This document shows positions 45,628 to 55,745 of a stretch of DNA of 64,000 nucleotides, in pieces. The notes under the pieces were generated by a model. The model was given only the letters and a program-made list of their open reading frames with translations, had not been told where the DNA came from and made no database searches. Source of the DNA: Synechococcus sp. A15-62 (GTDB lineage Bacteria; Cyanobacteriota; Cyanobacteriia; PCC-6307; Cyanobiaceae); assembly GCF_014280075.1 (NCBI RefSeq), contig NZ_CP047950.1, forward strand, positions 2,108,001 to 2,172,000. The letters run 5' to 3'. Position 1 is the stretch's first letter, and each line of letters begins with the position of its first letter. The position numbers were made by a program, and so were the translations under genes.

Positions 45628-46143
45628 ATGCCCCCTGATCTCATTGTTCTGACAGCGAGCAATGGCGAGAACCTCAAGCTGGCGGAACGCTTCGTGCAGG
45701 CCGCTGCGGCTCAAAACGCCAGCGCCGAACTGATCGACCTCACGCAGCTCGACCTGCCTTTGTTCACGCCGCGCGTGAAGGCAGCAGGACCAGGTCCTGA
45801 CCTGGCGGGCGTTCACGACCAGCTGCACCGAGCACCACGCTGGGTGATCTACGCCCCGGAATACAACGGCTCGATTCCGCCGTCGCTCACCAATGCCATT
45901 GCCTGGCTCTCGGTGACGGACGACGACTTCCGATCCCTGTTCAACGGGCGGCCGATTGCCATGGCCACCTTCTCCGGCGGTGGAGGCATGGAACTGCTGG
46001 TGTCGCTGCGCATCCAGCTCACCCACCTCGGGGCTCAGGTGGTGGGACGGCAACTGCTGAGCAATCACGCCAAACCCGCTCAGGACGACAGCATCAGCGA
46101 CCTGGTGCAGCGACTTCTGCAGATGTCACCGCTCGAGCTCTGA
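45628..46143 (+). CDS. NADPH-dependent FMN reductase family protein
   Basis: The protein has 171 residues with a flavodoxin-like fold: an N-terminal nucleotide loop (VLTASNGENLKLAERFV), the substrate-side motif VIYAPEYNGSIPPSLTNAI, and ATFSGGGGMELLVSLR. Family members reduce flavins, quinones or chromate with NAD(P)H. Context with rubrerythrin and Flv proteins suggests an electron donor or quinone-protective role; this is inference. The start is MPPDLIVLTASN, 75 bp after rubrerythrin. Confidence 0.9.
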   Translation: MPPDLIVLTASNGENLKLAERFVQAAAAQNASAELIDLTQLDLPLFTPRVKAAGPGPDLAGVHDQLHRAPRWVIYAPEYNGSIPPSLTNAIAWLSVTDDDFRSLFNGRPIAMATFSGGGGMELLVSLRIQLTHLGAQVVGRQLLSNHAKPAQDDSISDLVQRLLQMSPLEL

Positions 46144-46166
46144 CCCTGGCGTAAAGCAAACCGGAA

Positions 46167-46199
46167 AAGATCTGGTGCAAGCGCGAGACACCAGATCTT
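46167..46199 (+). terminator. Inverted repeat after the FMN reductase gene
   Basis: AAGATCTGGTG and CACCAGATCTT form an 11-bp perfect stem with an 11-base loop, 24 bp after the stop. No T-run follows (GTGCCCTG), so termination would be atypical; it may instead stabilise the 3' end. Confidence 0.45.
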
Positions 46200-46243
46200 G
46201 TGCCCTGAAATGACGGAGTCACTTACAAACAATCCCTAGAGCG

Positions 46244-46450
46244 ATGGGATTCATGAACGGCCAAGAGGCCTCGGTTCGGTACCGCGGCTTTCTTTTGATG
46301 CCTCAAACTAACCGGAGCTGGCTGGTGAGGCCGGAACGTAGCCCGATGCGGTTGCTGCCATTCCGTACACCAACTTGCTCACTCGCTGACGTCAAAGCCT
46401 TGCTGGACTGGCGTCTCGGCCAGGAAGAATCTGAAATTGGCGTGGCCTGA
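46244..46450 (+). CDS. Small conserved-looking cyanobacterial protein (68 aa)
   Basis: It contains RGFLLMPQTNRSWLVRPER and CSLADVKALLDWRLGQEE, a patterned aromatic/basic sequence followed by a helix, quite unlike random translation. No signal or membrane segment is seen. The function is unknown. An internal Met4 is an alternative start. It is convergent with the 84-residue gene at 46453, leaving 2 bp between stops. Confidence 0.7.
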   Translation: MGFMNGQEASVRYRGFLLMPQTNRSWLVRPERSPMRLLPFRTPTCSLADVKALLDWRLGQEESEIGVA

Positions 46451-46452
46451 AC

Positions 46453-46707
46453 TCAGGCCGCTGCTGGTGGTGGGGTGGGATCGCCAACCGGTTGAAAAGG
46501 AATCACCAAGGTGGCCCAGTGATCGGGCCGCTCCGGGCGGCTGCGACGGGAACGGCGGGTACCGAAGGGAACCCGAATCACATTGGTTCCTTCAATTGAC
46601 AAGGTGTGGCCGCGATTGAAGGCCGATTCCAGACCATCCGGAAGTTGAGGAAGGGCAGGCCCTTCAATGCTGCTGAGTGCAGATTTCTTGTTGTTGTCCC
46701 GATCCAT
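46453..46707 (-). CDS. Small hypothetical protein (84 aa)
   Basis: It starts MDRDNNKKSALSSIEGPALP. The core includes HTLSIEGTNVIRVPFGTRRS and DHWATLVIPFQPVGDP, and the tail is Pro/Ala-rich. The beta-like middle and basic cluster look coding. It was not recognised. It is convergent with the 68-residue gene. Confidence 0.6.
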   Translation of the reverse strand: MDRDNNKKSALSSIEGPALPQLPDGLESAFNRGHTLSIEGTNVIRVPFGTRRSRRSRPERPDHWATLVIPFQPVGDPTPPPAAA

Positions 46708-46836
46708 GGTGTCCCCCGACAGACGAATCAGTTGTCGAACAGTTTGACCGAACTCGCAAGGGCGATGAACGGAATCAAACCAATTTTTCCGTTTTCAGTG
46801 AAAATTTACACGGTCTGAACCCCTTACACCAGGGCT

Positions 46837-49707
46837 TCAAGCCGCCACTGCCACCGCCTCCACCGAAGGACAGGTGCACACCAGGTTGCGATCACCAAAG
46901 GCGTTGTCAATCCGAGCCACAGAGGGCCAGATCTTGCTCTCCTGCTGTCCCTCCATCGGGAAGGCGGCCTGCTGACGGCTGTAGGGACGGTCCCATTGAT
47001 CCGCTGTGACGGCAGCCAGGGTGTGCGGAGCACGCTTGAGCGGGTTGTCCTGAGGATCGCTGGAGCCGGTTTCAATGGCGCGAATCTCCTCGCGGATCGC
47101 CACCAGGGCATCGGCAAAACGATCCAGCTCCGCCAGACTTTCGCTTTCGGTGGGCTCCACCATCACCGTTCCCGCCACCGGCCAGCTGACGGTGGGCGCA
47201 TGGAAGCCGTAGTCCATCAAACGCTTGGCGATGTCATCCACATCGATCCCCGCATCCCGTTTGAGCGGGCGCAGGTCGAGGATGCATTCATGAGCCACAC
47301 ACCCGGTACTGCCTCGAAACAGCACGGGGTACGAAGCGTCGAGCCGATGGGCGAGGTAGTTGGCCGACAACAGCGCCACGGCACTGGCCTGCCGCAGGGC
47401 CTCCGCCCCCATCATCCGCAGGTACATCCAGCTGATCGGCAGGATGCTGGCACTGCCGAGCGCTGCTGCGGACACAGGGCCGATGGCCGATGCGGCACCT
47501 GCCTGCAAGGGATGCCCCGGCAGAAAGGGCTCCAGATGCGCCGCCACACCAATCGGCCCCACTCCAGGACCACCACCCCCATGGGGAATGCAGAAGGTCT
47601 TGTGCAGGTTGAGGTGGCAGACATCGGCACCGAAGGCACCGGGACGGCACAGCCCCACCTGGGCATTGAGGTTGGCCCCATCGAGGTACACCTGACCGCC
47701 GTGCTGATGCACCACCGAGCAGATCTCACGGATGCCGGTCTCGAACACGCCGTGGGTGGAGGGATAGGTGACCATCAGCGCTGCCAACCTGTCGGCGTGC
47801 TGGGCAGCCTTGGCCGCAAGATCCTGCTGATCGATGTTGCCCTCGTCATCGCAGGCCACGGCGACCACCTTGAGGCCGGCCATCACGGCACTGGCGGGAT
47901 TGGTGCCATGGGCGCTGGTGGGGATCAAACAGATGTCGCGATCGGCCTCACCGCGGGAGCGATGCCAGGCGCGAATCACCAGCAGCCCTGCGTATTCCCC
48001 CTGGGAACCGGCATTGGGCTGCAACGACACGGCGGCAAATCCCGTCAGGGCAGCCAGCCATTGCTCCAGATCATTAGCCAGACGGCGATAGCCCTGGGCC
48101 TGATCAGCTGGGGCAAAGGGATGCAACGCCGCGAACGCAGGCCAGCTCACAGGCTGCAGCTCAGCGGCGGCATTGAGCTTCATGGTGCAGCTGCCCAACG
48201 GAATCATCCCGTGCACAAGCGACAGATCACGGCTCACCAACCGCTGGATGTAGCGCATCAGCTCTGATTCGCTGCGGTACTGGTGAAAGACCGGCTGGCT
48301 CAGCCAGGGTTGGCTGCGCGACGGCAGGGAGAGGGAAGGGGGCTGCTCAGCCTCAAGCTCCGGCAGCTCCTGGCCGCAGGCCTCAGCCAACAGTGCGAGG
48401 AGGGCTTGCAGCTCCCGTTGATCCGAGAGCTCATCCAGGCTGATGCCGAATCCGGTGGCGTCCGCCGTCGCTGCGCCATCGGGCAGGACCCGCAGATTGA
48501 AACCTGCCGCTGCGGCAGCGCGGTGCACAGCCGGTGCCGACGCACAGCGCACGGTGACGGTGTCGAAGCGATCGGCGACCTCCAGCGGATAGCCAAGGGC
48601 TCGCAGGCCCTGCTCCAGCTGGCAGCGCAGGCCAACAATGCGCTGGGCGATGGCCTGCAAACCATCGGGCCCATGATGCACCGCATAAAACGAGGCCATC
48701 ACAGCTAGCAGCACCTGGGCCGTGCAGATGTTGCTGGTGGCCTTGTCGCGACGGATGTGCTGCTCACGGGTTTGCAGCGCCAAGCGCAGGGCCGAGCGAC
48801 CTTCTGCATCTTTGGATTGCCCCACCAAACGGCCGGGGATCTGGCGCTTGTAGGCCTCAACCGTGGCGAAGAAGGCGGCATGGGGGCCACCGAATCCCAT
48901 CGGCACCCCCAGGCGTTGGGCGCTGCCCACGGCAATGTCGGCCCCCAGGGATCCCACGGGCGCCATCAGGGTCTGCGCCAGGGGATCGATGGCCACAGTG
49001 GCCAAGGCACCGGCGGCATGGGCCGCGTCGATCACGGCTGATGGATCCCAGAGGCATCCATCGGCGCCGGGCAACTGCAACAGCACTCCGAACACGGACG
49101 CGTCGATCGACGCTGTGGCCGGGTCGATCCGCTCAAGGCTGATGCCAAGGGGTTCGGCGCGGGTCTGCAGCACCGCCCAGGTTTGTGGCAGCACATTCGC
49201 GTCCACCAAAAACCGGGTCGCCTCAGGGCGACGGCACACCCCAAAGCTGAGGCTCATGGCCTCCGCAGCTGCGGTGGCTTCATCCAGCAGCGACGCGTTG
49301 GCGATCGGCAAGCCCGTGAGCTCACTGATCAGGGTTTGAAAGTTGAGCAGGGCCTCCAAGCGACCCTGGGCGATTTCCGCCTGGTAGGGGGTGTATGCGG
49401 TGTACCAGGCCGGATTCTCAAAAACGTGGCGCTGGATCAGGGCCGGGGTTGCTGTGCCGTAGTAACCCAGCCCGATCAAAGAACGGCGCAGCGTGTTGGT
49501 CTCGCTCAACTGCTTCAGCTGCCGCAGGGCCTCCGCCTCGCCACATCCCTCGGGCAAAGCTTCGACCGGCGGTGCTGGGTCGAGGATGTCGGCGGGCACG
49601 ACATCAGCGATGAACTCCTGCAGATCGCTGTAGCCCAGGGCATTGAGCATGCGGAGCTGTTCCGTCTCACTCGGGCCGATGTGCCGCTGCGCAAAAGGAG
49701 AAGTCAA
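46837..49707 (-). CDS. gcvP: Glycine dehydrogenase (decarboxylating), P-protein
   Basis: The protein has 956 residues. It is the PLP subunit of the glycine cleavage system, important for photorespiratory glycine. The N-terminal half has [20 protein letters not shown]. The C-terminal half has the PLP-lysine motif [20 protein letters not shown] and [12 protein letters not shown]. The start [14 protein letters not shown] is typical. It follows gcvH by 71 bp on the same strand. gcvT is not in the window. Confidence 0.98.
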   Translation of the reverse strand: MTSPFAQRHIGPSETEQLRMLNALGYSDLQEFIADVVPADILDPAPPVEALPEGCGEAEALRQLKQLSETNTLRRSLIGLGYYGTATPALIQRHVFENPAWYTAYTPYQAEIAQGRLEALLNFQTLISELTGLPIANASLLDEATAAAEAMSLSFGVCRRPEATRFLVDANVLPQTWAVLQTRAEPLGISLERIDPATASIDASVFGVLLQLPGADGCLWDPSAVIDAAHAAGALATVAIDPLAQTLMAPVGSLGADIAVGSAQRLGVPMGFGGPHAAFFATVEAYKRQIPGRLVGQSKDAEGRSALRLALQTREQHIRRDKATSNICTAQVLLAVMASFYAVHHGPDGLQAIAQRIVGLRCQLEQGLRALGYPLEVADRFDTVTVRCASAPAVHRAAAAAGFNLRVLPDGAATADATGFGISLDELSDQRELQALLALLAEACGQELPELEAEQPPSLSLPSRSQPWLSQPVFHQYRSESELMRYIQRLVSRDLSLVHGMIPLGSCTMKLNAAAELQPVSWPAFAALHPFAPADQAQGYRRLANDLEQWLAALTGFAAVSLQPNAGSQGEYAGLLVIRAWHRSRGEADRDICLIPTSAHGTNPASAVMAGLKVVAVACDDEGNIDQQDLAAKAAQHADRLAALMVTYPSTHGVFETGIREICSVVHQHGGQVYLDGANLNAQVGLCRPGAFGADVCHLNLHKTFCIPHGGGGPGVGPIGVAAHLEPFLPGHPLQAGAASAIGPVSAAALGSASILPISWMYLRMMGAEALRQASAVALLSANYLAHRLDASYPVLFRGSTGCVAHECILDLRPLKRDAGIDVDDIAKRLMDYGFHAPTVSWPVAGTVMVEPTESESLAELDRFADALVAIREEIRAIETGSSDPQDNPLKRAPHTLAAVTADQWDRPYSRQQAAFPMEGQQESKIWPSVARIDNAFGDRNLVCTCPSVEAVAVAA

Positions 49708-49778
49708 CGTCGAATGCAGCAGTCCGTCGGGCGATCGTAAGAGCGAAGCCCCGGCGCTGATGTCGGTCAGCGTTGATG

Positions 49779-50168
49779 TCAGCCAGCGTTGACCTTGGCG
49801 CCGTAGGCCTCGGCGGTCATCAGGCTGTCGAGCTCGGAGGGATCCGACGGACGCAGCACCAGCAGCCAGCCCTCACCGTGGGGGTCGTTCTGCAGTTCCT
49901 CCGGACTGGCCAGCACCGCTTCATTGCGCTGCACCACCTCACCGGCAATCGGTGCATACATGTCTTCCACAGCCTTCACCGACTCCACCGAGCCAAAGCT
50001 GGTGCCCTTCGCCAGGCTGGCGCCCACATCCGGCAGATCCACAAAAACGATGTCGCCTAGCTGATCCACGGCGAAAGAACTGATGCCCACCCGCACCAGC
50101 TCACCATCGGCATTGGCGTACTCGTGGCTGTCAGCGAAGCGAAAAGAGTCGGGGAACGCGAACGCCAT
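49779..50168 (-). CDS. gcvH: Glycine cleavage system H protein
   Basis: This 129-residue lipoyl carrier has its lipoyl lysine in [17 protein letters not shown] and a hybrid-motif region [20 protein letters not shown]. It carries the aminomethyl group between P, T and L proteins. Just downstream, and including the last codons, a 16-bp stretch is tandemly duplicated with two mismatches (49758-49773 and 49774-49789). It starts 10 bp after the stop of the Met-gamma-lyase-family gene, so the three minus-strand genes are likely co-transcribed. Confidence 0.97.
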   Translation of the reverse strand: MAFAFPDSFRFADSHEYANADGELVRVGISSFAVDQLGDIVFVDLPDVGASLAKGTSFGSVESVKAVEDMYAPIAGEVVQRNEAVLASPEELQNDPHGEGWLLVLRPSDPSELDSLMTAEAYGAKVNAG

Positions 50169-50178
50169 CGACGCAGTT

Positions 50179-51471
50179 TCAGGTGGTCCCAGTCTGCGGG
50201 AGATTGATCAGTCCTGCCGCATTGAGGTCACACAACGCACGGGACAGGGCCAAGCGGATGTGGGCGCGATGGGTGCCGCCCTGCACATAGAGGTTGAACG
50301 GTTCCCGCAGCGGCGCATCGGCCGAAAATTCACTGGTGGAGCCGTCGATGAAGGTTCCACCAGCCATCACCAGATCAGAGGCATAGCCAGGCATCGAGGC
50401 AGGCACTGGATCGAGGTAGGCCCCGATCGGCGACATCGCCTGGAAGGCACGGCACACGACTTTGAGAGCGTCCGGACTGCCCAGCCGCACCGCCTGGATC
50501 AAATCGCTGCGCACCGCACCTGGCAGCGGGTTCACGGGGAAGCCCAGCCGCTCAAACACCCCCGCCACCAGATCGGCGCCAATCAAGGCCTCCGAAACCA
50601 TCTGCGGCGCGAGGAACAGCCCCTGCAGCACCAGCCGCTGCAGGTCAAATCCCGTTCCGCCCTCACTGCCGATCCCCGGCGCCGTTAGCCGGCAGCAGGA
50701 CTGCTCCACCAGATCGGCCCGTCCTGCGATGTAGCCGCCAGTGGGGGCAATGGTGCCGCCGAGGTTCTTGATCAACGATCCAGCGATCAGATCCGCCCCA
50801 ACCGCCGTCGGCTCCTGCTCCTGCACCAATTCGCCATAGCAGTTGTCGACAAAGACAACGCAGTCGGGCTGGCGGGCATGGATGCGCTCACACAGCCCGG
50901 CAATCTGCTCAACCGTGACCGACGGACGCCAGCTGTAGCCACAGCTGCGCTGGATCAACACCAACCGGCAGGGGTGCTCCAGGGCTTGGCTCAACGCCGC
51001 CTCATCGACCGCCCCATCGGGCTGCAGATCGATTTCGTCGTAGGCAACCCCGAATTCCGCCAGGGAACCCTGGCCCTTGCCGCGCAGACCGATCACCTCC
51101 TCAAGGGTGTCGTAGGGACGGCCCGTGATTGAAAGCAAACGATCACCGGGCCGCAACACCCCGAACAGCGCAGCGGCGATGGCATGGGTGCCGCTGACGA
51201 ATTGCAGGCGCACCGCGGCGGCTTCAGCCCCCAGCACCCGGGCAAAGACCCGATCCACCACCTCACGGCCCTGATCCCCGTGGCCATAACCGGTGAGCGA
51301 CGCGAAATGCTGGGTTCCAACGCGCTCGGCCGCCAAGGCCTCCAACACGCGCTGCAAGCGTTGCCCCACCGCCGCCGTCCTCGCTGCAGCCAGGTCGGCC
51401 TGATCCCGCGCCACCGCGTCGATCAGTTCCTCTGCAAACGCACTGATCACCACTTGCCTGACGGATGTCAT
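50179..51471 (-). CDS. Methionine gamma-lyase-family PLP enzyme (aluminium-resistance type)
   Basis: This 430-residue protein has a fold-type I PLP enzyme pattern: FVSGTHAIAAALFGVLRPGD, VVFVDNCYGELVQEQEP (Asp for the PLP nitrogen) and AGSLIKNLGGTIAPTGGYIA with the Schiff-base lysine. The family is annotated both as Met-gamma-lyase-like and as aluminium resistance; the substrate is not established. It lies upstream of gcvH and diverges from the desaturase gene. Confidence 0.92.
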   Translation of the reverse strand: MTSVRQVVISAFAEELIDAVARDQADLAAARTAAVGQRLQRVLEALAAERVGTQHFASLTGYGHGDQGREVVDRVFARVLGAEAAAVRLQFVSGTHAIAAALFGVLRPGDRLLSITGRPYDTLEEVIGLRGKGQGSLAEFGVAYDEIDLQPDGAVDEAALSQALEHPCRLVLIQRSCGYSWRPSVTVEQIAGLCERIHARQPDCVVFVDNCYGELVQEQEPTAVGADLIAGSLIKNLGGTIAPTGGYIAGRADLVEQSCCRLTAPGIGSEGGTGFDLQRLVLQGLFLAPQMVSEALIGADLVAGVFERLGFPVNPLPGAVRSDLIQAVRLGSPDALKVVCRAFQAMSPIGAYLDPVPASMPGYASDLVMAGGTFIDGSTSEFSADAPLREPFNLYVQGGTHRAHIRLALSRALCDLNAAGLINLPQTGTT

Positions 51472-51619
51472 GCCTTCCTAAACCCTGACCAAAGCCAGGA
51501 TTCACAACCCGACCGAACCTCTGCTGTTTGCCAACTCCTTTAGATTTCTGTCACTAACGGCACCATCCGCTCCCTGGTTTTCCTGTCTGAGCGGCTTTGT
51601 CAATCCAAGGAGAATCCGC

Positions 51620-52522
51620 TTGGTTTCCTCGCAAACAGCTGACACCCGCGAGCTTCGGCAACGGGCCGCGGTGATGGCACCGCGCGACCCCCTGCCGGCG
51701 CGTCAGCGCAAATTCAAGACGGGAACCACCAGCTTCATGGTGGTGATGCACGTGCTTGCAACCGTGGCTCTGCTCCCGCGCTTCTGGAGCTGGCAGGGCG
51801 TTGTGGCCTTCGGCGTTCTCTATTGGATGACGGTTCTGGGCGTCACCCTGGGCCTGCACCGTCTGGTGGCACACCGCAGCATGGTGGTCCCGGTGTGGGT
51901 TGAGCGCATCCTGGTGCTGATGGGCACCCTCGCCTGCCAGAGCGGCCCGATCGAATGGGTGGGTCTGCATCGCCATCACCACCGTTTTTCAGATCAGCCC
52001 ACGGATCACCATGACGCTGGCCGTGGCCTGTGGTGGGCCCACAGCGAATGGATGCTGCATGACATCCCTGCCCTGAAGGAACTCGACCGCTACGCCGGCG
52101 ACCTTCAGTGCGACCCCTTCTATCGCTGGCTCGACCGCTGGTTCCTGTTGCTGCAAATCCCCCTGGGCCTGGGGCTCTACTGGTTCGGTGAAGCCGCCCA
52201 GGTGCATGGCGGTGGCATTGGCCTGGTGCTTTGGGCCATTCCTCTGCGCCTCGTGGTCGTGTACCACGTGACCTGGCTGGTGAACTCCGCCACCCACGCC
52301 TTCGGCTACCGCAATTTCGATTGCCCCGACCTGTCCCGCAATTGCTGGTGGGTGGCGCTGCTCTCCTTCGGTGAGGGCTGGCACAACAACCACCACGCTC
52401 ATCCGGCCAGTGCTCGCCACGGTTTGCGCTGGTTTGAGTTTGATCTCACCTGGCAACATGTGCGCCTGCTCAAGCGGCTTGGACTGGCCAGCCGGATCCG
52501 CACAGCTCGTTATGTGCCCTGA
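51620..52522 (+). CDS. desC: Acyl-lipid (delta-9-type) fatty acid desaturase
   Basis: The protein has 300 residues from a TTG start, chosen because AAGGAG lies 7-8 bp upstream; ATG 51674 is the alternative. Three histidine boxes are present: HRLVAHRS, HRHHHRFSD and HNNHHAHPAS, which bind the diiron centre. Four hydrophobic segments are seen (for example FMVVMHVLATVALL). Delta-9 desaturases introduce the first double bond in membrane lipid acyl chains. The stop codon lies inside a palindrome (52520-52537). desC versus another desaturase class is inferred from length and box spacing. Confidence 0.9.
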   Translation: MVSSQTADTRELRQRAAVMAPRDPLPARQRKFKTGTTSFMVVMHVLATVALLPRFWSWQGVVAFGVLYWMTVLGVTLGLHRLVAHRSMVVPVWVERILVLMGTLACQSGPIEWVGLHRHHHRFSDQPTDHHDAGRGLWWAHSEWMLHDIPALKELDRYAGDLQCDPFYRWLDRWFLLLQIPLGLGLYWFGEAAQVHGGGIGLVLWAIPLRLVVVYHVTWLVNSATHAFGYRNFDCPDLSRNCWWVALLSFGEGWHNNHHAHPASARHGLRWFEFDLTWQHVRLLKRLGLASRIRTARYVP

Positions 52523-52609
52523 GCCTCCTGAGGCTCAAAACCATCTTCAACAACAGGCCACGTCGTAACGTGGTCGATCGCACCCGTCTCCATCCTTCCT
52601 ACCGGTCCC

Positions 52610-53068
52610 ATGCCTAAGCGTGTACAAGTCGTTCTGAATGAGGACGTCCTCAGCCTCGGCAAGGACGGAGACCTGGTGGAAGTGGCTCCCGGTTACGCCC
52701 GTAACTTCCTGCTGCCCTTCGGCAAAGCTGTGCCCCTCACCCCTGCGGTGATGAAGCAGGTGGAGCACCGCCGGGCCAAGGAAGCTGAGCGTCAGGCCGC
52801 CCTGAAGCAAGAAGCCGTCGACTTCAAGACTGCCCTCTCCACCATTGGGCGCTTCACCGTGAAGAAGCAAACCGGTGAAGACAACGTGCTGTTTGGCACC
52901 GTCACCAACGGTGACGTGGCAGAAGCCATCGAAACCGCCACCAAGAAGGAGATCGACCGCCGCGACATCGTGGTGCCTGAGATCCACCGCACCGGCAAGT
53001 TCACCGTGACGGTGAAGCTGCACAGCGAAGTCACCGCTGAGATCAACCTGGAAGTGGTCGGCTACTGA
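52610..53068 (+). CDS. rplI: 50S ribosomal protein L9
   Basis: The protein has 152 residues. The N-terminal domain (1-52) shows [20 protein letters not shown] and [14 protein letters not shown] connecting helix (about 53-75) leads to the C-terminal rRNA-binding domain ending EINLEVVGY. The 71-bp gap to dnaB holds the palindrome TGTCAATTGACA (53073-53084), a possible operator. Pairing of rplI and dnaB is common. Confidence 0.98.
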   Translation: MPKRVQVVLNEDVLSLGKDGDLVEVAPGYARNFLLPFGKAVPLTPAVMKQVEHRRAKEAERQAALKQEAVDFKTALSTIGRFTVKKQTGEDNVLFGTVTNGDVAEAIETATKKEIDRRDIVVPEIHRTGKFTVTVKLHSEVTAEINLEVVGY

Positions 53069-53139
53069 TCGCTGTCAATTGACACTCAAACGGCTCATTC
53101 GAGCCAGAGTGTGATCCCTTCGCTTCACGCCCTGCCGCC

Positions 53140-54546
53140 ATGGTGAGCGTCCCCCTGCCAGAGAACAACGATGGGGGACGCCGTGGTTTTGGCCAGGGCC
53201 GACGCGACGATGAGCCCAATTTCGAGGCTCTGCCAGATTCGCTTCCGCCCCAGAACCTGGAGGCGGAGGAAGCGGTGCTGGGCGGCATCCTGCTGGATCC
53301 CGATGCAATCGGGCGTGTGGCCGATGTGCTGCAGCCGGAAGCGTTTTATCTGAACGCCCACCGGGAGATCTTCCGCACCGCCCTAATGCTTCACGGCCAG
53401 GGCAAGCCGACGGATCTCACCGCCATGAGCGCCTGGCTGGCCGACACCGGCGCCCTCGAGAAGGTGGGCGGCAACAACCGACTGGTGGAGCTGGTGGAGC
53501 GGGTGCCGTCCACCGCCTCGATCGAGCAGGTGGCCCGGCTGGTGATGGACAAGTTCCTGCGCCGCCAGCTGATCCGCTCCGGCAATGAAGTGATCCAGCT
53601 GGGCTTTGATCAGAGCCTGCCGATGGAGCAGGTGCTGGATCAGGCGGAGCAGAAGATCTTTGCCATCAGCCAGGAGAAACCCTCCAAAGGGCTCACCCCC
53701 ACCGCCGAAATCCTCACCCAGACCTTTGAGGAGATCGAAAGCCGCTCGCTGGGCACCTCGGTGGCCGGCATCCCGGTGAATTTCTACGACCTGGATGCGA
53801 TGACCCAGGGCCTGCAGCGCAGCGACCTGATCATCGTGGCGGGCCGGCCGGCCATGGGCAAAACCTCGATCGCGCTGAACCTGGCCAAGAACGTGGCCCA
53901 GCTGCACGACATGCCGGTGTGCCTGTTCTCCCTAGAGATGAGCAAGGAGCAGCTCACCTACCGCCTGCTCTCGATGGAGGTGGGCATCGAAGCGGGCCGG
54001 CTGCGCACCGGCCGGCTGCAGCAGGAGGAATGGCCGCTGCTGGGCCAGGGCATCAACAGCCTGGGGCAACTGCCGATCTTCATCGACGACAAACCCAACT
54101 CCGGCGTGCTGGAGATGCGCTCGCTCTGCCGGCGGCTGATGGCGGAACAGGGCAAGGAGCTGGGGCTGGTGATGATCGACTACCTGCAGCTGATGGAAGG
54201 CTCGGGCTCCGACAACCGGGTGCAGGAGCTGTCGCGCATCACCCGGGGCCTGAAACAGATGGCGCGGGAACTGAACGTGCCGGTGATTGCCCTCTCCCAG
54301 CTGAGCCGGGGTGTGGAGGCACGCACCAACAAGCGACCGATGCTGAGCGACCTGCGGGAATCGGGCTCAATCGAGCAGGACGCCGACCTGGTGCTGATGA
54401 TCTACCGCGACGAGTATTACAACCCGGAAACCCCCGACCGCGGCATCACCGAAGTGATCGTGACCAAGCACCGCAACGGTCCGGTGGGCACAGTGAAGCT
54501 GCTGTTCGAGCCGCAGTTCACCCGCTTCCGCAACCTGGCGGCCTGA
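53140..54546 (+). CDS. dnaB: Replicative DNA helicase
   Basis: The protein has 468 residues with no intein. An N-terminal primase-interacting domain (about 28-130, PPQNLEAEEAVLGGILLDPD) is followed by a linker and a RecA-type ATPase with Walker A IVAGRPAMGKTSIALN, Walker B LGLVMIDYLQLM, and the arginine finger region RNGPVGTVKLLFEP. It is the hexameric 5'-3' fork helicase. It lies downstream of rplI on the same strand. Confidence 0.98.
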   Translation: MVSVPLPENNDGGRRGFGQGRRDDEPNFEALPDSLPPQNLEAEEAVLGGILLDPDAIGRVADVLQPEAFYLNAHREIFRTALMLHGQGKPTDLTAMSAWLADTGALEKVGGNNRLVELVERVPSTASIEQVARLVMDKFLRRQLIRSGNEVIQLGFDQSLPMEQVLDQAEQKIFAISQEKPSKGLTPTAEILTQTFEEIESRSLGTSVAGIPVNFYDLDAMTQGLQRSDLIIVAGRPAMGKTSIALNLAKNVAQLHDMPVCLFSLEMSKEQLTYRLLSMEVGIEAGRLRTGRLQQEEWPLLGQGINSLGQLPIFIDDKPNSGVLEMRSLCRRLMAEQGKELGLVMIDYLQLMEGSGSDNRVQELSRITRGLKQMARELNVPVIALSQLSRGVEARTNKRPMLSDLRESGSIEQDADLVLMIYRDEYYNPETPDRGITEVIVTKHRNGPVGTVKLLFEPQFTRFRNLAA

Positions 54547-54631
54547 TTCTTTCGGGACGCTTGAAACACCAGGGCATGGAACGCAACATCAGACCCGACA
54601 ACACGCGGCAGGGATCAACCCATCGGCCCCG

Positions 54632-55576
54632 GTGAAGCTCCTCGATGCAAGCTTCGAGAGTTGCGCAGACCTGCAGGAGCTGTTCCAACCGCTCTCTCCA
54701 GACCTGGTTGCCCTGCAACTGAGCTCCGGCCTGCTCAAGGGACGGGTGCAGGCCTGGGGGTTTGACGGCTTTCGGTTAAACCTGCTGAGCACCAATCAAA
54801 ACCTGTTCCTCAGCGGCGCGCGGCGCCGCGAACCCTGCACCCTGGCCATTCCCCTGGATCCATCAAAGTGCGACGGGGCCTACCAAGCCCAGGGCATCTC
54901 TATGCCGTGGGCGGGCCTGATGGGATACAACCGCGGCTTGATCGATTTCGATCTCAAAGTTCCCGCTGGAGCAAGGTTGGCAACAGTGGTGATCAACAAG
55001 GCGGCCTGGCTCGACCGCCATGGGCCAACGGGCGGTCCACTCCTGATGAAACGCTGGGAGACAACCAATCAACTCGAAGTTCAACCTCCTCTGCTTGAGC
55101 AGCTTCAACGCCACCTGATGGCTCTGATGCATGGCCAAGCCGATGCTGCACAGACAGAGACATCGGATCAGCTGATACCAACCCTGATCCGTTGCTTTGA
55201 AGATCCAACAGCAGAAACGCTCCCCATCGCCAAACGGGAAACGCAGCACCAGGCGGCCATCGACGTGCTGCACTGGTGCGACAAGAACCCCAAAACACCA
55301 CTAAAGATTGAGGAGATCAGCAGCGAGATTTTTCAATCACGAACATCGCTGTTCCAAGGGGCCAAAGAACACTTCCAACTCACACCCCTCGAACTGCAAC
55401 GCTCGATCCGCTTGGATCGGGTGCGGCAGTTGCTGATCAACCCCAAGCAGCGCCAGCACCAAGACCTCAATGGTGGGAAGGTCTCGTGTCTCACCGGTCG
55501 CGAGCCGATTGGCGATGCGCTTCAGCTGGTCGGTCGCTTGGCCTGGCTTCAGCCGCAGTGCATCAACGCCTGCTGA
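54632..55576 (+). CDS. AraC-family regulator with overwritten C-terminus
   Basis: The protein has 314 residues as read. An N-terminal sensor-like domain (about 1-200) is followed by the first AraC helix-turn-helix and linker helix (about 225-275, IEEISSEIFQSRTSLFQGAK, LQRSIRLDRVRQLL). The second HTH, normally ending the domain, is absent. From about 55456 the frame reads antisense through a relic of an unrelated gene. DNA binding is therefore probably impaired. It is not clearly related to its neighbours dnaB and mnmG. It should be regarded as a damaged regulator. Confidence 0.7.
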   Translation: MKLLDASFESCADLQELFQPLSPDLVALQLSSGLLKGRVQAWGFDGFRLNLLSTNQNLFLSGARRREPCTLAIPLDPSKCDGAYQAQGISMPWAGLMGYNRGLIDFDLKVPAGARLATVVINKAAWLDRHGPTGGPLLMKRWETTNQLEVQPPLLEQLQRHLMALMHGQADAAQTETSDQLIPTLIRCFEDPTAETLPIAKRETQHQAAIDVLHWCDKNPKTPLKIEEISSEIFQSRTSLFQGAKEHFQLTPLELQRSIRLDRVRQLLINPKQRQHQDLNGGKVSCLTGREPIGDALQLVGRLAWLQPQCINAC

Positions 55577-55660
55577 GAAGAGGCGCCCATCCGCGGCCCA
55601 GGTCTACAACTGGAGCAGCCAACTTTGGTAAAGCTCCTCGTTCAGCTCCACCTTCTCAGG
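55460..55660 (-). pseudogene. Relic of a giant surface-protein N-terminal domain
   Basis: The minus-strand frame reads VELNEELYQSWLLQL, a TAG (CAG to TAG would restore it), then TWAADGRLFSAGVDALRLKP, and on through LKRIANRLATGETRDLPTIE. This resembles, from memory, N-terminal segments of very large repeat-containing proteins of marine Synechococcus. It is truncated on both sides and overlaps the AraC 3' end on the other strand. Confidence 0.5.
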
Positions 55661-55745
55661 AAATTCTCAGATCCTTTCGCGCATTATGAGCTGTCCATCC
55701 ATCACCTGAGGGGCCGAAAAGTACGCAGTTGCTGCGCTTAAAGCT

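Noticed and set aside
49708-49778. Glycine riboswitch before gcvP
   Set aside because: The spacer is only 71 bp and lacks the conserved riboswitch core. gcvP is probably read through from upstream genes.
52520-52537. Palindrome over the desaturase stop as a terminator
   Set aside because: It has a two-base loop and no following T-run, so it cannot be supported as a Rho-independent terminator.
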